From assembly GCA_020848545.1 (NCBI GenBank), contig JADLHZ010000090.1, forward strand, positions 100,984 to 164,983: a DNA stretch of 64,000 bases, written 5' to 3'. Every line of letters begins with the position of its first letter. Within the stretch, counting starts at the first letter, position 1. A program made the position numbers and the translations under genes. Source of the stretch: Deltaproteobacteria bacterium (lineage in GTDB: Bacteria > Myxococcota > JADLHZ01). Positions 21,669 through 30,315 of this stretch are shown here, piece by piece. Below the pieces are notes generated by a model. It saw only the letters and a program-made list of their open reading frames with translations, did no database searches and had not been told where the DNA came from.

Positions 21669-22352
21669 TCACTCGTCGGGATTCCAGTCCGCGGCGGGAA
21701 GGATCTTGTACTCGGTGTCGAAGCCGTCGTTCACCTTGAGCCGCAGGATCTTCAGGCCCCACGTGCGCGACTTTCGCCCGTCCTTCGATTCGATGGTGAA
21801 GCGGTGCACCTCGAGATCGAACTTGCCCTTCTTCTTCGTGGTGTCGAGCAGCGGGCGGATCGGGTTCTTCGGGTGCCAGTAGACGTCTTTGTCGACGCGC
21901 GCGACGTAGGCGAAGGTCGGGTACTTCGCTTTGAACTTGTCCATCAGGGCCTTGGCCGGCGCCATGAGCTTCGCGGCTTGCTCGGCGCTGATCATGCCCA
22001 TCTCTTGGCCTTCGTCGCCCTTCTCCATGTCGCCGCCGCCAGCCATCTTGTCGAGCGCCTTCCTTCCGGCCTTGTCGATGTCGCCGAGCATCTTCACGAC
22101 CTCGGCGAGATCGCCCTGGTCCTTGCGCGTGGGATCGCGGCCGACGAACTTGAACTCGTCGAGCGTGATGGTCTGCGCCATCCACGACATGCCGCCGAGG
22201 TGCATCTCGCGCGCTTTTTGATCACCCTTTCCGACGAGCGCCTGCAAGTAGGCTTCGGCGAGCTTGTAGGGCTCGTCATCGTTCTTCGGGACTTCGCCTT
22301 TGACCGGCGGCGCTGCGAGGGCGAGCGACAGAGAGAGCCACGCGAAAAGCAT
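21669..22352 (-). CDS. Exported hypothetical protein
   Basis: The product is about 227 aa from ATG at 22352, the first start that gives a signal peptide (MLFAWLSLSLALAAPP). An AGGAGG lies about 13 bases upstream, further than ideal. The mature protein is acidic and Met/Lys-rich (KMAGGGDMEKGDEGQEMG), and its C-terminal 60 residues look like a small beta domain (FDLEVHRFTIESKDGRKSRTWGLKILRLK). No family is recognised. It is divergent from the metalloprotease-like gene; the 125-base gap contains an AT-rich stretch that may hold both promoters. Confidence 0.65.
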   Translation of the reverse strand: MLFAWLSLSLALAAPPVKGEVPKNDDEPYKLAEAYLQALVGKGDQKAREMHLGGMSWMAQTITLDEFKFVGRDPTRKDQGDLAEVVKMLGDIDKAGRKALDKMAGGGDMEKGDEGQEMGMISAEQAAKLMAPAKALMDKFKAKYPTFAYVARVDKDVYWHPKNPIRPLLDTTKKKGKFDLEVHRFTIESKDGRKSRTWGLKILRLKVNDGFDTEYKILPAADWNPDE

Positions 22353-22477
22353 GTACGTTTTTATACCTCCTCTTTTTGCGATCACAATAAATGTCAGGGT
22401 GGCGACAGCTGTCACACGTACGGACGCTCCGGTGAACACAGGCGTTTTCGCTGCCGAAGACGCCGGCGGAGGACCGC

Positions 22478-23473
22478 ATGACAGGTGTGAGACCGCTGCC
22501 GCAGCCGGGGCCGAAGGGTGTGAAGCAAGCGCCGCCGCCGAACAAGTGGGAGCTGATCGGAAAGATCAGCGCTCACCCGGCGTACAAAGCATTGAAGGGC
22601 GACGACAAAGCGCGCGCCGACGAGATCATCTCCTACGCGTTCTTCCTGAGCCCGCGCGGCGAGTACTACCTCTCGAAGCTGCTCCTCTTGCTGAACACGC
22701 CGGACAACCCGCCTGCGAAGACCGCCGATGCACAGACGAAGCAGGTCGACCGGTCTGTGAAGGCGGCGCAGGCCTCGCGCAAGCTCGACGGCCGCACTTG
22801 GTACGTGCGCTTCGAGCAACTCGTCTACATCGTCATCCGCGAGAGCCAAGAGGAGGCCGTCAGCAACGATCCGAAGCGCAAGTGGACGGTGTTGCAGAAC
22901 GACGGCACGCGCTTCCTCGTCGACCGCAGCGATCCGAAGAACATCATGGTCAAGGTGAAGGTGAAGGTGAATGCGACGCCGGACATGGTCGCGCGCGTGC
23001 ATCGCCTGGAAGACGCCATCGAGAAGCACCTGCGCATCAAGGGGCTCGTCGTTGACCTCGTGTTCGTGGACAAGGCTGGCCCGGACGTCTTCGAGGTCGA
23101 CGCCGATCCGAAGGGCTGGACGACGTCGGGCAACTGGGTGGGCACCGCCAATGGGTTGTCTCACGAGCTCGGCCACCTGCTCGGCCTCGACGACGAATAC
23201 GACTACATCGAGTCGCACGCCGCGAACCGCGACATGCACCTAGGCGACCGGCTGCATTGGTTCACCGTCGAGATGTGGCGCATTCGCCCGAAGGACGGCG
23301 ACCAGGGCTTCATGTCGAACCACGACAACCTGCCGCTCGACCGCCACGCGTGCGAGATCGCGCAGCTCCCGGTCGACACTTGCGTCGAAGCGCGCACCGG
23401 CAAGAAGTACTCGAAGTATGGCGCGCACTCCCCCGCCCCCGCCGGTCCGCTACCCCCGCCGCCCCGCCGCTAG
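22478..23473 (+). CDS. Zincin metalloprotease-like protein with HExxHxxGxxD motif
   Basis: The protein is 331 aa. Its key feature is SHELGHLLGLDDEYD (about residues 229-243), which fits HExxHxxGxxD, the zinc motif of metzincin-type proteases (two His, catalytic Glu, Gly, and Asp as third ligand). The N-terminal 60 residues are helical and Pro-rich at the very start. The middle strands KVKVKVNATPDMVARVHRLE lead into the active-site region. The C-terminus is Pro-rich. No signal peptide is present, so export, if any, uses another route, such as a contractile or other secretion device. Substrate unknown. Confidence 0.75.
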   Translation: MTGVRPLPQPGPKGVKQAPPPNKWELIGKISAHPAYKALKGDDKARADEIISYAFFLSPRGEYYLSKLLLLLNTPDNPPAKTADAQTKQVDRSVKAAQASRKLDGRTWYVRFEQLVYIVIRESQEEAVSNDPKRKWTVLQNDGTRFLVDRSDPKNIMVKVKVKVNATPDMVARVHRLEDAIEKHLRIKGLVVDLVFVDKAGPDVFEVDADPKGWTTSGNWVGTANGLSHELGHLLGLDDEYDYIESHAANRDMHLGDRLHWFTVEMWRIRPKDGDQGFMSNHDNLPLDRHACEIAQLPVDTCVEARTGKKYSKYGAHSPAPAGPLPPPPRR

Positions 23474-23571
23474 CAGGTCGTTGAAAAGGGCAGCGACGGG
23501 CCGTCCCGGATGAAGCGTGGTCGATCGGCTTTGTAATTTTCCCTGGCCCCTGACCCAGCCCTGGGCCCTGA

Positions 23572-23801
23572 CCTCCCATGCCCTGGCCGCGCACGCGACC
23601 TCGACCGTGACCATGACCGCGCGGTTGGCATGAGGGCGTGTCTGGTGTGAAAACATAGGCTTGTGTCGAGCGGCGATCGTTCGGTTTGGATTGCCGCAGC
23701 TGAACCGCTGAAGGCCGAGGCCACGTTCGGATTCGCGGTCAGGGTCGCGTGCGCGGCCACGGCGTGGGAGGCCAGGGCGTGCGCGGCCAGGGCATGGGAG
23801 G
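23572..23801. repeat. 25-base perfect inverted repeat with 30-base tandem copies
   Basis: The arms at 23572-23596 and 23777-23801 are exact reverse complements. They extend with two mismatches by another eight or so bases on the outer side. The right arm is part of a 30-base tandem duplication. The loop of about 180 bases holds no open frame of note. Confidence 0.85.
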
Positions 23802-23873
23802 CGAGGGCCGAAGCGACCAAGCGCGGACAGCGAAGAGATCGACTGCGAAGCGCGCGCCTGTTTGGTGTTCGGC

Positions 23874-23985
23874 CTGCGCGGCAGCGACAACAAGCAAGCG
23901 ACTACGTTGAGCCTCATCACGCCTGAGCACCGGGTTCCGAAGAGCCATCCGCTGCGCAAGGTGAAGCTACTCGAGGCGATGCCGC
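23874..23985 (+). pseudogene. N-terminal fragment of IS5/IS1182-type transposase
   Basis: The reading frame LRGSDNKQATTLSLITPEHRVPKSHPLRKVK is a clear match to the start of DUF772-type (IS5/IS1182) transposases, including the conserved PxxHPLR. Its first codon is CTG where ATG is expected. After about 35 residues the similarity ends and Arg-rich noise follows until the thioesterase start. Only the extreme N-terminus survives, so the element is dead. Confidence 0.6.
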
Positions 23986-24080
23986 TCCCTTTTCGCTCGC
24001 AGGCGTCGTCCGATCGCGGTCGACGGGCGCGTGCTCGAACGGCTCTTCCACAGCGCGATGCGCTACTGGTAGAGCGGCGC

Positions 24081-24518
24081 ATGCCCGAGCGAGAGCCACC
24101 GCCCGCCCCGAGCGCCTACAAGTACTTCGCGCCAATCACCACGCGCTGGATGGACAACGACGTCTACGGCCACGTGAACAACGTCGCGTTCTACAGCTTC
24201 TTCGACAGCGCGGTGAACCGCTACCTCATCCAAGAAGGCGGCCTGGATCTCGAACGCTCGCCGGAGATCGCGCTCGTCGTCGCGTCGTCTTGCGCATACC
24301 ACGCACCGGTCGCATACCCGGCGCCGCTCCGCGCGGGCGTGCGCGTCGACAAGCTGAGCGCGCGATCGCTCACCTGGGGCATCGCGATCTTCGATGAGAA
24401 GGTGGAGACCGCCGCGGCGCACGGCCAAGTCGTGCACGTGTTCGTCGATCGCGTGACGCGCCGGCCGCTCGCCATCCCCGCGCGCATGCGCGAAGCCCTC
24501 GCGCGGATCACCGCATGA
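24081..24518 (+). CDS. Acyl-CoA thioesterase (4-hydroxybenzoyl-CoA thioesterase / YbgC-like)
   Basis: The protein is 145 aa from ATG at 24081. It is a single hot-dog-fold domain with the signature TRWMDNDVYGHVNNVAFYSFFD near the N-terminus. The Asp and His of this motif are the usual catalytic residues of 4HBT-type thioesterases, which release CoA from short or aromatic acyl thioesters. The N-terminal ten residues (EREPPPAPSAYK) are variable. The stop overlaps the ATG of the S33 peptidase gene by four bases. The region just upstream is transposon debris, so its promoter may be recent. Confidence 0.9.
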   Translation: MPEREPPPAPSAYKYFAPITTRWMDNDVYGHVNNVAFYSFFDSAVNRYLIQEGGLDLERSPEIALVVASSCAYHAPVAYPAPLRAGVRVDKLSARSLTWGIAIFDEKVETAAAHGQVVHVFVDRVTRRPLAIPARMREALARITA

Positions 24519-25975
24519 GATGGGCACCGCTCCTCCTCCTCGCGGCCTGCCAAGGCTCTTTCGACGAGTCGATCTGTCCGTTCCGCCTGCACGCGAGCCA
24601 AGTGCAAGGCGAGAGCGTGCGCTGCGGCATCCTGCGCACCGCGGAGTTTCACGATGCGCCCGCGCGCTACATCGACGTGCCGGTCGTCGTGTTCAAGGGC
24701 ACGAGCGCGCGCGCGACGCCGGTGTTCACGCTGAACGGCGGCCCTGGCCAATCGTGGGCCGACCTCGGGCTCGACAGCATTACGCGGCAGGCGTCGCAGC
24801 AGTCGGGCGGCGACCGCGTGTTCATCGAGCAGCGCGGCACCGGCATCGCCAATCCGCGCCTCGCTTGCGGCGTTCAGAACGACGGGGAAACGGACGAAGC
24901 CTACGTGCGCCGTTGCAACGCTGCCTGGGCCGCGCGCGCGGTCGACGTGTCGGCGTTCAACACGCGAGAGCTCGCGGGCGACGTCGACACGCTCCGCCAA
25001 GCGCTCGGCTACGAGAAGATCGTGCTCATCGGCGTGTCGTACGGGACGGGCTGGGCGCAAGAGGTCCTGCGTCGCTACGGTGAACACCTGCACGCGGTGG
25101 TGCTCGACTCGGTGGTCTCACCGCAATCACCACCGCTCGGCGAGACCGCGATCGCGATCGACGAGGCGTTCACCGCGCTCTTCCAAGCCTGCGCCGCCGA
25201 CGCGACTTGCAAGACGCGCTTTGGCGGTCTCGAAGCGAAGATGCTCGAGACCTTGGCGCTGCTCACCGCGACGCCGCTCGAGGTCAAAGGCAAGGAGCCG
25301 TTCACCGCCGAGGTCTTCTTCAGCGCGGCGATGGCGTTGCTCAGCGCCGAGCCGAAGGTGGCGCCGCGCTTCATCGACGAGCTCCACACCGCCGCGAAGT
25401 CTGGATCGCTGCGGCTCTCCGACACCTTCGCGGCGCTGCTCGAGTCGAACGACGCGGCGACCTCCAGCCTCGCGTTCGGCCAGTACATGTCGGTCGCGTG
25501 CAGCGACAATCAATTCGTCGATCGCGCGAAGATCGACGCCGACGCCGCGCGCTTGCGCCCCGCCTTCCTCCCGCACGTCGGCGACGCCGGGCACATCCTC
25601 GCGCTCTGCGACCTGTGGAGCTTCCGCCGCCGGCCAGCCGAGGACTTCGCGATCGTCGCCAGCTCGGTGCCGGTGTTGCTCTTTGCCGGCGCGCTCGATC
25701 CACGCACGCCGCCGCGCTGGGCGATGGAGGTGGGCCTCGGGCTGACGAAGGCGCAGCTCGTCGTCGTTCCGCACGCAGGCCACAACGTGCTCGGCTCGGG
25801 CCTCGACTGCGTGGCGGAAGCGATGGACGAGTTCTCGCGCACGCTGAAGCTCGCCGGCAAGCCGTGCGACGGGATTCCCTTCGTGGTCGACGCGCCAAGC
25901 CGCGCAGTCCAGCCGCTTCGCCTGCGCCAGCACGTGAGCGCGCCCGAGCTCATGCGTCTGCTGCGCGACTTCTAG
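24515..25975 (+). CDS. Alpha/beta-hydrolase lipoprotein, S33 peptidase-like
   Basis: The protein is 486 aa with a lipoprotein signal ending LAAC. The fold is that of tripeptidyl/prolyl aminopeptidases: the oxyanion segment LNGGPGQS, the EQRGTG motif, the nucleophile elbow GVSYG, and late in the protein GALDPRTPP (acid) and PHAGHN (His). The length and the helical lid (about 230-340) suit exported family S33 exopeptidases. It probably trims peptides at the cell surface. It is coupled to the thioesterase gene and converges with the TonB-receptor gene, the two stops overlapping by four bases. Confidence 0.9.
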   Translation: MRWAPLLLLAACQGSFDESICPFRLHASQVQGESVRCGILRTAEFHDAPARYIDVPVVVFKGTSARATPVFTLNGGPGQSWADLGLDSITRQASQQSGGDRVFIEQRGTGIANPRLACGVQNDGETDEAYVRRCNAAWAARAVDVSAFNTRELAGDVDTLRQALGYEKIVLIGVSYGTGWAQEVLRRYGEHLHAVVLDSVVSPQSPPLGETAIAIDEAFTALFQACAADATCKTRFGGLEAKMLETLALLTATPLEVKGKEPFTAEVFFSAAMALLSAEPKVAPRFIDELHTAAKSGSLRLSDTFAALLESNDAATSSLAFGQYMSVACSDNQFVDRAKIDADAARLRPAFLPHVGDAGHILALCDLWSFRRRPAEDFAIVASSVPVLLFAGALDPRTPPRWAMEVGLGLTKAQLVVVPHAGHNVLGSGLDCVAEAMDEFSRTLKLAGKPCDGIPFVVDAPSRAVQPLRLRQHVSAPELMRLLRDF

Positions 25976-27999
25976 TCGAAGGTGGCGTCGAGGCCGATCC
26001 ACGCGCGCGGGCCGACGCGGCCGCCGGCGATAGACTCTCTGTACACGTGTGTCGCGTTCGGCCGCAGCGCGTGCGGGATGCGCAGGTCGAGCGCGTTCAG
26101 CACGTTCGCGGACAGGTGCCACGCGCCGGCGTCGTCGAGCTGATACGCCACCTTCGCGTTCAAGATGATCCGCGTCGGATACTGGACGGGCTGCGAATAC
26201 ACGTTGCCATAGTAGAAGACCTGCAGCGCCACGTTGAGGCGCGGGATCGGCTGGTAGTCGGCGGTGAGCCCGATGCGGTTCGTCAGCGGCGACGGCATGA
26301 ACATATACGTCAGCGCGACACGCAGATTGTTGATCGGCTCGATCGCGAGCTTCAGCGACGCGCCCGGGATCCAGAAGCCGACGGCGTTGTAAAAGTAGAA
26401 CGGCACCTTCAAGCGCGTGTCGGGCACCACGAAGAGCTGCTGGCCGGCGATCTCCTCGGTGACATCGCCGGCGGCCGCGAGCACCGGGATGATGTTGTCG
26501 AGCGTCCGCTCGAGCCACGCCTCGATGCGCATCGAGAACCACTTCACGCGGCCCATGTACGAGAGCGTGAACGAGTGCACGCGCTCGTTGCGCAGGTTCA
26601 GGTTGCCGACCACGATCGGCGTGCCGTCGCTCGCTGCCACGTAGAGCCCGCGCTCGACGGCCGTGGGCGTGCGAAACGCCGACGCGTACTCCAAGCGCAA
26701 GCTGTGACCGTCGTTGACCAGCCACACGATCGACGCGCGCGGCGAGAACGACAGGTAGCGAAACGCTTTGGTCGCCGCCATCTCGCGCGTGTCGACGCGG
26801 AGGCCGGCGTTGAACTGCCACGCGGGCAGCGGCCGGAACATGTCCTCGACGAAGAGGCCGGCGAGCAGCTGGCGTTGCCCGGCCTCCGCGAGCTGCACGG
26901 CGCTGTTCGTCGTCACGAAGATGCCGCGGGCTTGCGCGCCAACGGTCAAGCTGTTCCAGTAGAACGTGGGCAGCGTGTAAGCGATGCGGCCCTCGACGCT
27001 CGTCGTGTCCATGACGAAGGGGATGGTCTCGGTGCCGGCGTAAGTGCCCTCGAAGTCGATGCGGTTGTGCTTCACCCACACGTTCGCGCTCAGGCGATCG
27101 TCCTTGCCGGCGATCGCGTCACGCTCGATGATCAAGTTCGCGTAGTAGTCCTGCTGGCCCGCGTCGCTCACCTCGAAGAACATGTACGGGCTCTTCTTCA
27201 TCGCCGCGCCGAGCTGCAGGCGCGTCTGCACCTTGCCGATGTCTTGCGCGAGGTCGAAGGTGAAGGCGCTCTGGCGCACCGGGGTGGCGACGACGAGCGG
27301 CATGTAGTTGCCCTGCGCGCCGCCGGTCTCCATGAAGGTGCCGCTGGCAGACAAACGAAAGCCGCCGCTCTGCCAGCCGTAACCGTAGGACGCGTGGCCT
27401 TGCGTCATGAGGCCGAAGCGCAGCGGCTGGTTGCGCGCGACGCCGGTGTTTCCAGAGGCAAAGCCGCCGTCGAACGCAAAGCCGAGCTCATGGCCTTTGC
27501 GCGTCGGCTTCTTGGTCACGATGTTGACGACGCCGGAGAACGCGTTCGCGCCGTAGAGCGTGGAGCTCGGGCCGAGCACCACCTCGATCTTCTCCACGTT
27601 CCTGCGATCGACTTGCGTGTAGTCGAAGTAGCCGATGGCGTCCGACGCGACCGCGCGACCGTCGACGAGCGTGAGCGACTGGTGCTCGGGGAACGATCCG
27701 ATGAAGCGCAGGTTCGCCTCCCCTTGGCCCATGTTGTACTCGATGATGTTGATGCCGGGCACGAGGCGGAGCGCGTCGTAGAGCGTGAGCATCGGCTGCC
27801 GCTCGAGCGTCGCGCGATCGACGACCCACACGCTCGTCGGCGCTTCGCGCAAGCGCGTCTCGCGCACCGCGCCGGTCGAGACGGTCTGCTGCTCTTCGAA
27901 GATGTTGAAGACGTCGAACGACTCTTCGCTTGCCGGCGCGCTCGCAGGGTCGTCTCCGAAGAGGAGCGCGCAGAGGAGCACGGCGGTCATGCCCCGCAT
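25972..27999 (-). CDS. TonB-dependent outer-membrane receptor
   Basis: The protein is about 675 aa from ATG at 27999 (MRGMTAVLLCALLFG); an ATG at 27990 would also keep the signal peptide. A plug domain (about 35-150) shows TSVWVVDRATLERQPMLTLYDALRLVPGINI, ending in VEKIEVVLGPSSTLYGANAFSGVVNIVTK, the signature of TonB-dependent transporters. The rest is a 22-strand-type barrel. No obvious TonB box is identified. Ligand (siderophore, cobalamin, oligosaccharide) cannot be deduced, and no iron or B12 genes are adjacent. The start is divergent from the five-gene operon at 28110. Confidence 0.94.
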   Translation of the reverse strand: MRGMTAVLLCALLFGDDPASAPASEESFDVFNIFEEQQTVSTGAVRETRLREAPTSVWVVDRATLERQPMLTLYDALRLVPGINIIEYNMGQGEANLRFIGSFPEHQSLTLVDGRAVASDAIGYFDYTQVDRRNVEKIEVVLGPSSTLYGANAFSGVVNIVTKKPTRKGHELGFAFDGGFASGNTGVARNQPLRFGLMTQGHASYGYGWQSGGFRLSASGTFMETGGAQGNYMPLVVATPVRQSAFTFDLAQDIGKVQTRLQLGAAMKKSPYMFFEVSDAGQQDYYANLIIERDAIAGKDDRLSANVWVKHNRIDFEGTYAGTETIPFVMDTTSVEGRIAYTLPTFYWNSLTVGAQARGIFVTTNSAVQLAEAGQRQLLAGLFVEDMFRPLPAWQFNAGLRVDTREMAATKAFRYLSFSPRASIVWLVNDGHSLRLEYASAFRTPTAVERGLYVAASDGTPIVVGNLNLRNERVHSFTLSYMGRVKWFSMRIEAWLERTLDNIIPVLAAAGDVTEEIAGQQLFVVPDTRLKVPFYFYNAVGFWIPGASLKLAIEPINNLRVALTYMFMPSPLTNRIGLTADYQPIPRLNVALQVFYYGNVYSQPVQYPTRIILNAKVAYQLDDAGAWHLSANVLNALDLRIPHALRPNATHVYRESIAGGRVGPRAWIGLDATFD

Positions 28000-28109
28000 C
28001 AGTAGACCACTCGAGCGCGCCCCGCCAGATTTGACACCGTGGGGACCCTCGGCGAGGCTCCAGCGCCGTGCCGTGTGACATCGGATATCGCAGCGTCGCG
28101 CGGGCGACC

Positions 28110-28592
28110 GTGGAGAAGAAGACGCCCGCGGTGAAGGCGCCGCCAAAAAGGGTCGACGAGCCGCTGATCGTGCGCCTCGCCGCCGCCGATCCCGCGTTCG
28201 TCAGCTGGCTGCGCGAGCTCGATGCGAAGCCCTTGCTCGACACGCTGCAACAGGGCGGCGTGATCGATCTCTTGCGCATGGTGTGCGAGCTCCTCGACTA
28301 CAACGTCGTCGTGTCGGAGAACGGCAAGATGCTCGAAGCCGAAAAGACGACGCACAGCGGCGAGCACCACGTGCACGAGTACCTCTGCGTCGTGGCCAAA
28401 GGTGACGCGCTGGAGGTGCGCTTCGAGCACTTCGCTTCGGACGATGCGCTCGCCGTGGAGCAGGCGCGCTTCTTGGCGCTGGCGCAGAAGCTCGGCCTGA
28501 CGCTGCGCCTCTCCGGCGAGAAGCGCGCAGGCCAGAAGATCCCGAAGGGCGCCGTGCATCCGCACCTGCACAAGAACCGAGGCAAGTCGTGA
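28110..28592 (+). CDS. Unknown protein, first gene of AAA/VWA/PK-like/PurA-like operon
   Basis: A GTG start at 28110 is preferred because it begins at a basic N-terminus (EKKTPAVKAPPKR); the frame stays open to 28068. The product is about 160 aa. It is helical at about 20-60 (FVSWLRELDAKPLLDTLQQGGVIDLLRMV), then has a His/Glu-rich strand (EAEKTTHSGEHHVHEYLCVVAKG), and ends in a basic tail with HPHLHKNRGK. No family is recognised. The cluster of histidines could bind metal, but this is conjecture. Its stop overlaps the GTG of the AAA ATPase gene by four bases, so the two are translationally coupled. Confidence 0.7.
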   Translation: MEKKTPAVKAPPKRVDEPLIVRLAAADPAFVSWLRELDAKPLLDTLQQGGVIDLLRMVCELLDYNVVVSENGKMLEAEKTTHSGEHHVHEYLCVVAKGDALEVRFEHFASDDALAVEQARFLALAQKLGLTLRLSGEKRAGQKIPKGAVHPHLHKNRGKS

Positions 28593-30313
28593 GCGACCTG
28601 CCCGCCTGGTTCGAGCGCGAGCTGATGCCGGCGTTCAAGGCGAACGTCGCCTCGGTGTTCTTGCTCCACGGCGACGTCGCCGGCCTCTTCGCCAACCCTG
28701 ACGAGGCACCGCCGTACGTCACGCTCGACGGCTTCTTCGAGCGCATCTTCGACACCGGCGAGATCGTCGTGTTCTACGATCTAGCGTCGGGCCTGACCTT
28801 CTTGCGGCCGGAGATGGAGCGCGCGCTGCTCGCCTTGCAAGATGGCGATCCCATCGCGGCTGCGAAGGCCGGGCTCGCGCAGCGCCGTGGGGCGCCGAAG
28901 GATCCCGAGACGGCGTTGCCGCTGATCGAGAAGGCGCTGCGGGCCAAGAGCTCGGTCGCGGTGATCATCGCGTCCGCGCACTTCGTGGCGCCCGCGGTCA
29001 GCGCCGCCTTTCCGCTGCCGCAGAACGAGCGCGCGAACATCCAGCGCCTGCTCAACTGGGCGCACGACGACGACCTGCGCAAGAAGAAGAACATGGTCGT
29101 CCTCGTGACGGACCAAGCGGCGAAGGTGTCGAGCGAGCTGCGCCTCTCCGCCGGCGGCATCCCGACGATCTTCATCCCGAAGCCGAGCGAGGCCGAGCGC
29201 ACCGCGTTCCTCCAAGCAGCGCAGGCCACGAACATTCCGCTCCTCGCGCGCGCGAGCCAAGGCCTCTCGTTGAAGCAGCTGCAAGACGTGCTCGCGCAGA
29301 GCGGCGGCACCTTGGACGAAGCGTCGCTGAAGCGAAAGAAGCGCGAGATCCTGAACGTCGAGTACGGCGACGTCATGGAGCTCGTCGAGCCCGCGCGCGG
29401 CCTCGCTGACATCGGCGGCTCTGCGCACATCAAGGCGTACTTCCAAGAGGTGCTCTCTGGCATTCGCGGCGGCGACGCGCGCCTGGTGCCGATGGGCGTG
29501 ACGCTGATGGGCCCGCCAGGCACCGGCAAGACCGCCATCGTCGAAGCGTTGGCGAAGGAGGCCGGCTTCAACTTCGTGAAGACGAAGAACGTGCGCTCGA
29601 TGTGGGTGGGAGAGTCCGAGGCGCGCATGGAGAAGCTGCTCTACGGCTTGAAGTCGCTGGCGCCGGTCGTGGTGATGAACGACGAGGCCGATCTCGCCGA
29701 GGGCGGGCGTGACAGCGTGCGCGGCGACTCCGGGGTCTCCGAGCGCCTGATGAAGATGTGGATGGAGTTGCTCTCGGATCCGAAGATCCGCGGGCAAATC
29801 ATCGTCATCAACTGCACGAACCGGCCGGATCGCATCGACGCCGCGTTGAAGCGCAGCGGCCGGAGCGACGAGCGCATCTTGATGGCGATGCCGTCACTGG
29901 AAGAGCGGGCGGCGATCTTCTCGGTGCAGATGCGCCGCCACGCGATCCCGAGCGGGGTCACCGACTTTGCGCCGTTTGCGCGCGCCACCGACGGCTTGTC
30001 CGGCGCCGACATCGAGCGCCTCGTGCTCTCGGCGTTTCGGCTCGCCAAAGGAACGGCAGTGACGGCGCAGACGCTCGACGCCGCGATCAAAGACTTCATC
30101 CCGAGCGCGAGCCAAGCCGAGATCGACGCGATGACCATCGCCGGGCTCGCCGAGTCGTCGTCGCGGCGCTTGCTGCCGGAGAATACGCAGGAGATCGTCG
30201 ACGCCATCGCGGCGCGCGGGCTCGTCGACGACCTCGAAGCCACGCTCTCGCAGCTCGCGGTGCGCAACATCATCACGGTGGCGAAGACGCTGCCGTCGAA
30301 CGAAGGGAATTGA
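28589..30313 (+). CDS. AAA+ ATPase (Cdc48/FtsH-like module) with degenerate N-terminal ATPase-like domain
   Basis: The protein is 574 aa. The C-terminal half (about 280-500) is an AAA domain: GPPGTGKT with K314, Walker B VVVMNDEAD, sensor-1 NCTNRPDRID and the arginine-finger region RSGRSDERI. The N-terminal half (about 10-240) follows an ATPase-like order (SVFLLHGDVAGLF, VIIASAHFVAP, VVLVTDQ) but lacks Walker A, so it is a degenerate partner domain. AAA proteins of this kind remodel or unfold partners as hexameric rings. Coupling to a VWA gene recalls MoxR/VWA and similar ATPase-VWA pairs, although this ATPase belongs to the classical AAA clade. Confidence 0.9.
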   Translation: MSDLPAWFERELMPAFKANVASVFLLHGDVAGLFANPDEAPPYVTLDGFFERIFDTGEIVVFYDLASGLTFLRPEMERALLALQDGDPIAAAKAGLAQRRGAPKDPETALPLIEKALRAKSSVAVIIASAHFVAPAVSAAFPLPQNERANIQRLLNWAHDDDLRKKKNMVVLVTDQAAKVSSELRLSAGGIPTIFIPKPSEAERTAFLQAAQATNIPLLARASQGLSLKQLQDVLAQSGGTLDEASLKRKKREILNVEYGDVMELVEPARGLADIGGSAHIKAYFQEVLSGIRGGDARLVPMGVTLMGPPGTGKTAIVEALAKEAGFNFVKTKNVRSMWVGESEARMEKLLYGLKSLAPVVVMNDEADLAEGGRDSVRGDSGVSERLMKMWMELLSDPKIRGQIIVINCTNRPDRIDAALKRSGRSDERILMAMPSLEERAAIFSVQMRRHAIPSGVTDFAPFARATDGLSGADIERLVLSAFRLAKGTAVTAQTLDAAIKDFIPSASQAEIDAMTIAGLAESSSRRLLPENTQEIVDAIAARGLVDDLEATLSQLAVRNIITVAKTLPSNEGN

Positions 30314-30315
30314 GC

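Larger units (their letters stand above)
23474..24080. other. Repeat-rich 607-base gap with transposase remnant
   Basis: No intact gene is supported here. The left edge (TAGCAGGTCGTTGAAAAGGG, 23472-23491) resembles the terminal repeat of IS5/IS1182-type elements. A 25-base sequence at 23572-23596 is repeated exactly, inverted, at 23777-23801. The right arm lies in a 30-base unit that occurs twice in tandem (23747-23776 and 23777-23806). The right part holds an N-terminal transposase fragment. Confidence 0.6.

Noticed and set aside
23616..23926. Small coding frames in the repeat-rich gap
   Set aside because: They translate the tandem repeat into Ala/Glu/Trp-rich or His/Ala-rich periodic sequence and lack ribosome-binding sites.
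25207..28005. Forward frame of 932 codons opposite the TonB receptor
   Set aside because: Arg/Leu/Val-rich, no domains; the reverse TonB gene has plug and barrel features.
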